Shown here: one piece after another, positions 56,592 through 64,000 of the stretch | How the letters are laid out: every line of letters begins with the position of its first letter | Numbering within the stretch: the first letter of the stretch is position 1 | Assembly (NCBI GenBank): GCA_037157565.1 | Contig: JAZHRO010000013.1 | Location: forward strand, 117,566,001-117,630,000 | Reading direction: 5' to 3' | Source of the DNA: Thalassia testudinum | Lineage: Eukaryota > Streptophyta > Magnoliopsida > Alismatales > Hydrocharitaceae | Length of the DNA stretch: 64,000 nt | Position numbers and translations under genes: made by a program | The notes under the pieces: model-generated | Seen by the model: the letters and a program-made list of their open reading frames with translations, nothing else | What the model was told of the DNA's origin: nothing | Database searches by the model: none

Positions 56592-57539
56592 GGATGTCCA
56601 GATAAGTTATAGGACATCCAGAACCCTTAGCCAACTCCCGCACACCCTAAACCCACTACTGCAGTGTTATTGGACGTCCAGACACTAGGTTAGATGTCCA
56701 ATTTCTGCAGAACACCCAAGAAGAACCTAGAATCCTTCCAGACTCTGATTAGACGTCTAGACTTGAAGTCTGGACTTCTAATTTTTCTTTATAAGATGTC
56801 TTGCACTTTTATTGGACGTCCAAAACTGCTCTCTAGACCCTATTTTGAGATTCAAGCCTTGATCTCAGATCTCCAGGTCCCTAAACCAAATTTTAATCCC
56901 CTAGGAACCTAAATTTAGGTGCCCTAACCCTAGTACATCACCTCTAGACCTCCCTAAGGACCTAATTATGTCATCACTAAACCTAATTGACTTGGATCAT
57001 GGTCAATCTCTTCAGTCTATGCAATTGGACTCATTGAGTCCAATTGAGCCCTGATCTCAGCACACACTGTCCAATTGGACTCAGTGAGAGTCCAATTGAC
57101 CAAGACCTAACTTAATTGAGTTATTTTACTCTCAATTAGGTTTCCACACATCCAATTAAACTTGTATTAAGTTTAATTGCACTTTACCTTAGTGAATTAG
57201 GGTTTACAACCCTAGTTTGAGACCAACTTTGACCTAAACCACTAGAACCTAACCTAATCAACCTAGCCACCTAAGTTTCGACTCACACACACCCACACAC
57301 ACCATCCACACAAAAATACTAAGCCTAGAGTTCTCTAGAACTCTCTACCATGTGTTGTTGCCTTGGTTGCTAAAATTAGCAACCAAGAGCCATTCAATTT
57401 TTAGATCCACATTTGGTGGATCTAAAAACCACCATCCAACCTCTCTCTCACTCTCCCATGAGCTCCCATTGCAGGCCTCTCTAGAGAATTCCATAATTCT
57501 CTAGAAAGCTTCCCTTAGGTCTATAAAAAGACCTAAGGG
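56592..57539 (+). repeat. array of short inverted repeats in U3 of LTR-C2
   Basis: About fifteen consecutive, mostly perfect inverted repeats. Examples are 56748-56782 (17-base arms, two mismatches), 57022-57046 (12 bp), 57072-57098 (11 bp), 57153-57179 (11 bp), 57363-57386 (11 bp), 57398-57428 (13 bp), 57480-57505 (11 bp) and 57512-57539 (11 bp). Loops are 1-6 bases in most. Confidence 0.9.
57522..57529 (+). promoter_or_regulatory. TATA box of LTR-C2, in a hairpin loop
   Basis: TATAAAAA overlaps the 6-base loop of the inverted repeat CCCTTAGGTCT / AGACCTAAGGG (57512-57539). Confidence 0.7.
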
Positions 57540-58297
57540 GAGGCACTTTGGACCCATTCACTCTTGGCTTCCATTTAGCTTAGCTACATTCCACCTCCAC
57601 TCCACCTCCATGAGTAGCTTCACCATGGCCACCACCATCTCCATGCCAAGATGTTGGATCACCTCTCCAACCTCTCTCCAAGGGCCGGCCTAAGCACCAT
57701 TGGCTGCCCCTCCTCCTCTCAACCAATTCAAAGGCCATCGGAGCCACCTCCAAATGCCCTTATTTCTGCTGGATTAGATTATAGTTCTTCTTAGATTTAC
57801 ATGCTTTATTTACTGCTTAATAGTGCAGTTCCTTACTTCTTCCCCAATGATGCATGCAAAATCCCCCCATAGATTCATGTATGTAGTCATTTTCTGGAAG
57901 CGAGTAGTTTTATTTCCCTATACAAGCATTCCTCTACCTGTCTCTGCAACTCTGATATCATCATCATCTTTCATATATATAAATATATATGTTGAAAATC
58001 ACCATGTGCCTAGTTATCATCTTTTGTTGTGATTGAAGTTGCATGTTTTAATTATTATCTTTTTGCAACTAGCATGTCGTACATCAATATGTAAATCACC
58101 ATAAACCGGCATGAGATTTTAAGCAAGTAGAGCGAAAGAGATCGATTTCAAATCTGCATTTCCATAAATGCCTCCCAGAGATGAACGACCGGGACTCCAA
58201 GTCTCGTTATCTTTATAAATATTTTTGTTGATCATATTGCGCACTATACTACAACTCTTTTTCTTATCAAAAACACATTATATGATTCCCAAACAAA

Positions 58298-58321
58298 TGG
58301 CACCATTGCTGGGGAGGCAAC
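58298..58321 (+). promoter_or_regulatory. tRNA-Asp primer site of C2, mutated
   Basis: TGGCACCATTGCTGGGGAGG then CAAC, 2 bases after the LTR end. It differs from the tRNA-Asp complement at three CG positions, each changed to CA or TG. Confidence 0.82.
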
Positions 58322-59911
58322 ATCATTTTTTATTTCGATCTTCTGAGCTATCATTGACAAATCTTCCTCTGCTTGTCTTTTGATGTACAGGAAAATAGGA
58401 AAAATGGGAATCTACGCACGCAACGAGCGTAGATTAAAACAAAAATCAGGTGCACATCTCATCTTAGATTAGGATTTCCCTTTCTAAAACCTGGGTTAGA
58501 TTTAATAGAAAAAAAAAGCAAAAAAAAAGCCTATTTATTTTTGTGAAAAAGAAAAAAAATCAAAGAAAAAAATATCTGGGTGATTAAATTAGGTTTCTTT
58601 TTGAATCCTAGGTTAGTTTTGAAAAGAAAAAAAAACCTTTTAAAAAAAAAATTATGAAAAGTTTGAATTTTAAACTCAAACACCTTTCAAAAGCTTCTCC
58701 ACCACCCTCTGATTTTCGATCAGGCTTCAAATTCTGATTTAAAAATTAAATTACCAAAAAATTAATGAGCAAACAATTCTGAAATTTGTCCTAAACGTTC
58801 ATTTTTAAACCACCTTTCAAATGGCACTGTTCATTTAAGAAATTTCAAGTATAAAATTTTCAAAAATTCATGAAGTGAAAAGGGGTCAGACTGACCAAGA
58901 TTTGAGATTTTTCAAAATTCAAAAAGCAATTCTGAGCAATCTGTGAATCTGTTTTGACCAAAAATGGTGGGATTTGAAATCTGATCTCATTGGCTTTAAT
59001 TTTCATATTTTTCCTGAATTTTTTAAGATCATTTGATACTGTTTCAATTTAAAAAACCGACCAGAGGTCAAAATTCCAAATCTGACCCCTTGACATTTAA
59101 AAATCTCTATAAATTTTATTGAAATAGTAAAAATTATAAAAAAAAATTTCTCTGAAAAGATAATTGAAAAAGGAATCTATTTGCCAAATTTCAATTTATT
59201 CTAATTCCAACTTGTATTAGAGAATTGATCTTAATTTCATGGTCTACTGAAGAAGAAACAAAAAAAAACCCTAGAATTGCATGAACCCTAGGTTACATCT
59301 TTTCGATTACACTCTAGAGACCATACATTTGGGCTAACCTAGACTTGATCAAGTCTAAGGTTCAGCCGGTGAGCTTGGTCACCTTGTGGGCTACTCACCA
59401 CAAACCCCAATTGAAGAAAAGGGGCTAAAATTAATTTTAAAACACAAAATTAACCCAAATTCGTTGTCATACTACTGGGTGTTTTCAATCTCTCTTGCGA
59501 AACCTGATGACTAAGTATGCGGGGTAGTGTCAAATGACCACAGCTAAGGGGTAACAAAACCGGAGGCATAAGCCAAAGGAAGAACCTTCCCCTTAGTCCC
59601 CTTATAACCAGACTAGCTGGGTTAGCTTGAGAGGCGGAAATCACTTTCAGGCGGTTGCACGATGAATTTTTCTTCAGGAATTCGAACTTAAAATGAAAAA
59701 TCTGGTCATCCTATCATAAGGACAATCTGATTGACAAGGCCTTAGCCTTGTCTGGCTTGGCTACACCAACCTAGGGGTTGGGTGGTGTATGCAAGGAAGG
59801 AGGTCACTTTGACCTCGATTGGTTGGGCCTTGGGAGCTGCTCCTAAGGAGGCGAGTCACTTCGCCCGAGCCATCTTCTCCCTGACCCTCTTCTTCTATCT
59901 GCTTAGCTGCA
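58322..59911 (+). other. leader of C2
   Basis: A/T-rich leader with several A-runs (58500-58660). The conserved box AACCGGAGGCATAAGCCAAA then GGAAGAACC lies at 59558-59587. No gene is seen. Confidence 0.65.
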
Positions 59912-61319
59912 ATGGCCAACCCTAGATCTGGACTTAATCAGGATCCAGAAGAGCTGGACCCACGAGCTTATCTGAGAGCCTGGGTCACTGAATCAGCTCA
60001 ACCTTGGGATCAGAACAGAAGGTGGCGAAGATGACTTTTCACCTGATCCTTCTCCTCGGGTTACTGAAATGGTTAACCCATATCCTAACCCTAGATATTA
60101 TGACCCATACCAATCGGTCCCTCAAAGGACCACATCTTATAACCCAGGATATGGATTTCATACTCCTACTTCTCACCCATGGAATATGGGTAGACCTGAT
60201 TCACCCCCTGGAACCCTTGAAGAACTATCGGTGCATATGTGACCGCATTACAGAATACAGAGAGATATAGCTAGCGCTAAGGAGAAGGTCGCATTCTACC
60301 TACACGTAATCCAAGCTATCACTGAATCGAACCAAAGACAAAGCTGGATTCTGTATCAACAAGCTGTGATGGAGCTCCTTCAGGGAATAGCAAGGATAAC
60401 AAGGCTAATTGGACAAAATCGGGAAACTCAAGAACTACTACTTTTGAGATATCAAGTGGAAAATAGCCTTGAAGACCTCGAAGAATCTGAAACGACTATG
60501 CTGGAAGGACACACAAAAGATACTTGGGAGCAGATGCTGGAAGATCATTTAGGGGAAGAAGAATCTAGCTTGGATATGAGACAAGAGTAGGAAGTATGCC
60601 AAATGGGTTTGTCTGAGAACTCCATTCAGGAAATTGAGGAGGAAAGGACTGATATCTCTAGGACTGAGCCACAATCAGATTATCCTGAATCCTGGGAGAT
60701 ACCTTTTTGGTTATATAACCCATCCATGATAAGGTAAGTAGATCCATTTAAGGATATGGATCTTGAGGCAAACATTATATGTGACACTACTGATCAGCCT
60801 AAGCCAATTCCCATTGTAGGTGAACCTGTGCTAGAGCCAACATCTTCTGATCTGCACTCTTCTTTCACCTACATACCTAATTCAAATGTTAGAGATTCTG
60901 AGATGACACTTTCTATCCCTGATCCTAACATCCGAAGACCAGAAATAGCTATGGATGATTTGACCGAAGAAATAAATATGCTACCTAAGGCAAGAATTAC
61001 TGAGGAACCCAATGCATATGAGGGTGCAACTTTGAGCAGAATGAGATGGGGACGCACCTATCATCCTTGTCAATCTAATAGATGGCTCGACTCAGAGCCT
61101 GAAGAGTCAGCTTCTAATGAATCAGATATGAGTACAGACGAGGACGAAGTAATTTCTGACAAGGATTTCAGTGACCTCCCCATAGATCTTCTACTTTCAC
61201 GGATACCCCCATATGATCCAATGCCTAGAGAGGGCATGATCTTTAATGTCAATTATCGTTATGAGGATCCCTATGACTCAGATTCTGGTTCTGAGATACA
61301 TTTTGATCTACTACCTTAG
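59912..61319 (+). pseudogene. Tyr/Pro-rich, acidic ORF of C2, gag-less family
   Basis: Protein of unknown function. The likely start at 59912 gives MANPRSGLNQDPEELDPRAY and meets a frame change after about 35 codons. The next frame has MVNPYPNPRYYDPYQSVPQR and NPGYGFHTPTSHPW, a Tyr/Pro-rich region. A helical segment follows (VMELLQGIARITRLIGQNRE), ending at 60590. The last part, 60756-61319, is a 187-residue acidic frame with LTEEINMLPKARITEEP, SNESDMSTDEDEVISDKDFS and DPYDSDSGSEIHFDLLP. The order matches C1, E and G. No gag, protease or RT motif was found. It ends 250 bases before the post-coding box. It is the best preserved acidic tail of the family. Confidence 0.65.
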
Positions 61320-63547
61320 CAACTTCCTACTGAATTGTGGGACATGATAAATCAGCTGAACCAGCATCATGATCCCCCCTCTGATTATCCTCTATTTTCC
61401 ACCACCACTCCACACTTTCTTATAGCTAGACTTTTTGGAGTAGGGGTGCACAATCACCTGGTTCGCATCTCCGGACCACTAATTCTAGGAGCATATGAGC
61501 ACATCTTTCTCTTAATCTTGACCAGCTCCTATGCAAGAACTGATACATCTAATTGAGTTTTCGCCTAGCTGGAGGCGTTAAACTCAGCATCTACTCCACA
61601 TCCATCATCTATACGTAACCATTTTTATACATAACATACTTTTCTTTTAAGATATTTCTCTTGCATATTGCGTACTGTCAAGTTTGTCGGTGCTGAACGT
61701 TAAAATTTCAGGAGCAATTCTAGGTGATCTCTACCCAATTACTCCCTATTGTATTTATTTTCTTTTACATTCATGCATGAGGACATGCAAGGACTTAGGC
61801 ACGGGGGGGTAGATATGACAAAACTAAAAATTTTTGTCCCAACATTTAGGAAAACCTCGGAGCTGCATGTCAAACGTAATTTAGGATCCTGAATATAAGA
61901 ACAACAGACTCCACCCCCAATGCTCGCATTGGAGCTAGAAATCGTCCGCAACAGCCATTTCCGACTCACCCACTCACCCTTCCTATTCATAAATTTTGGA
62001 TCAAGTTGAATGTAACCCGATACGGGAATTTTACGAAGTACAAATTATATGAGGTTACTTGTTTATAGCATATATACATAGTTCATTCATGAATAAGATT
62101 ATCTTATTAAGAGAATGCATTAAGGATTTTATCCTCTAGTTGATTCCTGTAATCTAGAATCCAGTACAATTTTTCACACACGTAGAATTTGCAATGAATT
62201 CACAGTGAAGGCTGATAAATGTCTTTAGCCTGTTGAGAAGAAGCAGTGCTTCTTCTCCTGAACCCCTGGACAGTGTTTTGGGAGTCAGGCAGATTTTCCT
62301 ACAAAAATCCACCAAATAGTGTCAGATGAGAGTAGAGTGTACTGGTGCTCTAAGATTAGTGCAAGGAATCTGGAACCCTACATAATTAGGTGATGATACT
62401 CAGAGATAAGGCATAGCTTTCACACTCGGTTCCTGCGTATATATTTTTTGCGTGAATTTTTTAGAGCCACCAAATAAGGAAAATATGCGGAGAGTGAGTT
62501 TTCATAAAACTAGGAATAAGGTGGATGGTTACGACCATCCTTTACGGAATCCTCAGCTAAAGGAGGGTATTGATGTCAAGGTCAGAAATACACCGTCCTA
62601 TCCATAGTAGCCACTTCTACCAAATAAGTCACCCAATGTCTCTTGAGTACCACCAATCCCTAATAATGCCTCCTCAATCATGGATGTGTGCTAATTGTGT
62701 TATGTTGAAAAAAAAAAAAGAAAAGAAGAGAAAAAAAAAGAAAAAAAAGAAGAAAAAGAATGATAAAAAGAAAGAAAAATTGAAAAAAATTAGAAAAAGA
62801 AGAACAAACAAAGAAAAAAAGAGTGAATATTTAGTGTTTACTTCAGTTGTATGGAGACAATACCACCAAATAAATTTGAGATCCACCAAATATGGCCTTA
62901 ACCCACCTTTCTTGTGTTTCTGACTGCCCGAATAATGGCTGAGGAATTCTGACTTAGTGTTAGAGTTTTGGGAACTCAATTAAAGTGTTAATGCCAAGTG
63001 AGACCACCAAATACAGGTCATATGTGTGAATCTGGTGAGATTGTAAGCTCTAAGAAAAAGAAAGAAAAGAAAAGAAAAAGAAAAAGAAAAAGAAAAAGAG
63101 AGAATGAATATAAAGGAACCAAAAGAGAGCATAGTTTTTCTCATCTTTCTATGAGTTGCGTTACGTAATAATTTGGGAATCTTGATTCTGTAGTACTAAT
63201 TTCTATGTAGTACCAGTCGAGAGTGAGCCACCAAATATATAATCTTTTCCCTCTAAGATTCTCTACCTAAGCTTAAAGCCAGGTGGAATTCATAGAATAT
63301 CTTGAATACCCTGAGGGAAGAAGTTCGCCTATCCCACTAGAATTTTTACTAGGGGTCATGTACAAGCTTTAGAGGTGAATTAGTTTTTCACTCGAATCCG
63401 TTGCAAAAGCTACATAGCTACACTTTCACAATTGTCTGGATTTCTAGAGCATAGGACGAAAATAAAAAGGAGAAAAATCTCTAGGCATACACTTGATAAA
63501 ATAATCAATCCCTTAGGGACCCTTCTGTGAATAATTTAGTCTTACAT
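61320..63547 (+). other. 3' UTR of C2
   Basis: Non-coding. It has the post-coding box remnant (GCTGGAGGCGTTAAACTCAG, 61570-61589), TGAGGACA then GCACGGGGGGGTAG (61779-61812), and a 23-base palindrome at 62235-62257. Repeated CACCAAATA motifs (62466, 62863, 62884, 63006, 63228) and A/G-rich tracts (62709-62830 and 63054-63102) follow. ORFs in the purine tracts are composition artefacts. Confidence 0.65.
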
Positions 63548-63582
63548 TTGCTAGGGACTAGCAAGATTTAGGCATGGGGGTA
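63548..63582 (+). promoter_or_regulatory. hairpin and polypurine tract of C2
   Basis: Stem TTGCTAG / CTAGCAA with a GGA loop (63548-63564), then GGCATGGGGGTA (63571-63582) abutting the LTR start TGATTG. Confidence 0.87.
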
Positions 63583-64000
63583 TGATTGTGCAGCAATCAT
63601 AGGTCTTAATTGACCTCAATTAGGCTATGACTTAGCATAAGTTAGGGTAATTCATGAATGTATAAGCATTACTAGCACCTTTATTGCTTTCTTTTAGCTA
63701 TGCATAAAATAATGCTATAATGTACTGATTAGGTGATTTATGTCAATTGCAGGTAATATGCTGATCAAAAGCTAGATCTGAAGCTGGATCTGAAGAATAA
63801 AGAATAACTAGAGTTGCAGCAGAGCAGGAGCAGAAGACCTAGATTAGATGTAGTAGATAATAATGTAAGGAAGTTAAGGTCTACTATTCTATTAAGTAGG
63901 AATAAAGCAATAAATTGTGAAGAACTTAGGACCATCCTAGCCCTAGGATAGCCTAGAAGCTTCCCCAAGCCTTAGCCACCATTAGATTAGGTAACCACAC
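63583..64000 (+). repeat. 3' LTR of C2, cut by the window end
   Basis: Starts TGATTGTGCA and matches 56138 onward closely, including the GCTAGATCTGAAGC repeats and the AACCACAC near the edge. Only 418 bases are inside the window. Confidence 0.9.

Larger units (their letters stand above)
56138..58295 (+). repeat. 5' LTR of element C2
   Basis: From CAATCATAGG onward it matches 63594 onward. The first 11 bases of the 3' copy (TGATTGTGCAG) are not matched at this end. It ends ...TTCCCAAACA at 58295. The U3 is packed with inverted repeats. A TATA box (TATAAAAA) lies at 57522-57529. Confidence 0.85.
56138..64000 (+). mobile_element. Non-autonomous Athila-like element C2
   Basis: Plus-strand element with 5' LTR (56138-58295), primer site, leader, acidic gag-less ORF (59912-61319), 3' UTR, polypurine tract and the first 418 bases of its 3' LTR (63583 on). 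The two LTR starts are close to identical over about 390 shared bases, so C2 is probably the youngest element here. It interrupts D2's RT. Confidence 0.88.

Noticed and set aside
62570..62979. Lys-rich and Phe-rich open frames
   Set aside because: They read through an A/G-rich simple tract on either strand.

Overview
The window looks like intergenic heterochromatin of a flowering plant. I found no host gene, rRNA gene or intact tRNA gene. Almost all of the sequence is retrotransposon, mostly Ty3/gypsy elements of the Athila clade. The assignment rests on an undivided gag-pol frame, a Gag ending in a TRSG/TLRSG-like motif, an LDLG(A/S)S protease, FMDD reverse transcriptase, WGIDFMGPF integrase, and a primer-binding site complementary to plant tRNA-Asp(GUC) (TGGCGCCGTTGCCGGGG type). 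The species cannot be named from this sequence.

Layout, left to right. Element A (+, 1 to about 9236) has leader, gag, protease, RT, RNase H, integrase, 3' UTR and a putative 3' LTR; its 5' LTR lies outside the window. Element G (-, 9237-13064) is a gag-less non-autonomous copy with only its 5' LTR. Element C1 (+) has 3' UTR sequence (13065-15116), one LTR (15117-16704), then a primer site, leader and ORF (16705-19264), so one LTR has internal sequence on both sides. Element E (-, 19265-26030) is a gag-less copy with a 3' LTR and an apparent solo Ty1/copia LTR inside it. At 26030 E is fused to a D-type leader (26031-26919), which follows the 3' LTR of element D. Element D (-, 26920-37954) has two LTRs and a recognisable gag-pro-pol. 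A plant L1-like LINE (+, 37955-51511) is split at 41156/50414 by element B (-, 41157-50413). B has two LTRs and gag-protease but no RT, RNase H or integrase. Element D2 (-, 51512 to about 56137) follows; its RT is cut by element C2 (+, about 56138 to the window end). C2 is gag-less, with a 5' LTR, leader, acidic ORF, 3' UTR and the start of its 3' LTR.

How the parts relate. All families share an architecture: tRNA-Asp primer site, a 1-1.6 kb leader, coding region, a GGGAGGCAACCC box after the coding end, an internal G-rich tract after TGAGGACA, a further UTR, a short hairpin, and the true polypurine tract. Coding content differs. A, D and D2 carry pol, B keeps only gag-pro, and C1, C2, G and E carry an unrelated Tyr/Pro-rich and acidic ORF. 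B, C, E and G would therefore need proteins supplied by elements such as D. Every coding region seen is broken by stops or frameshifts.

The most unusual signals are non-coding. The upstream half of the C2 LTR holds about fifteen consecutive short inverted repeats, the last with the TATA box in its loop. A hairpin next to the polypurine tract is kept in five families with paired base changes. tRNA-like A-box/B-box modules lie about 400 bp upstream of the TATA box in the B, D and D2 LTRs. The gag-replacing ORF family is a further candidate for something undescribed. All comparisons were made by eye; no alignment or database search was run.
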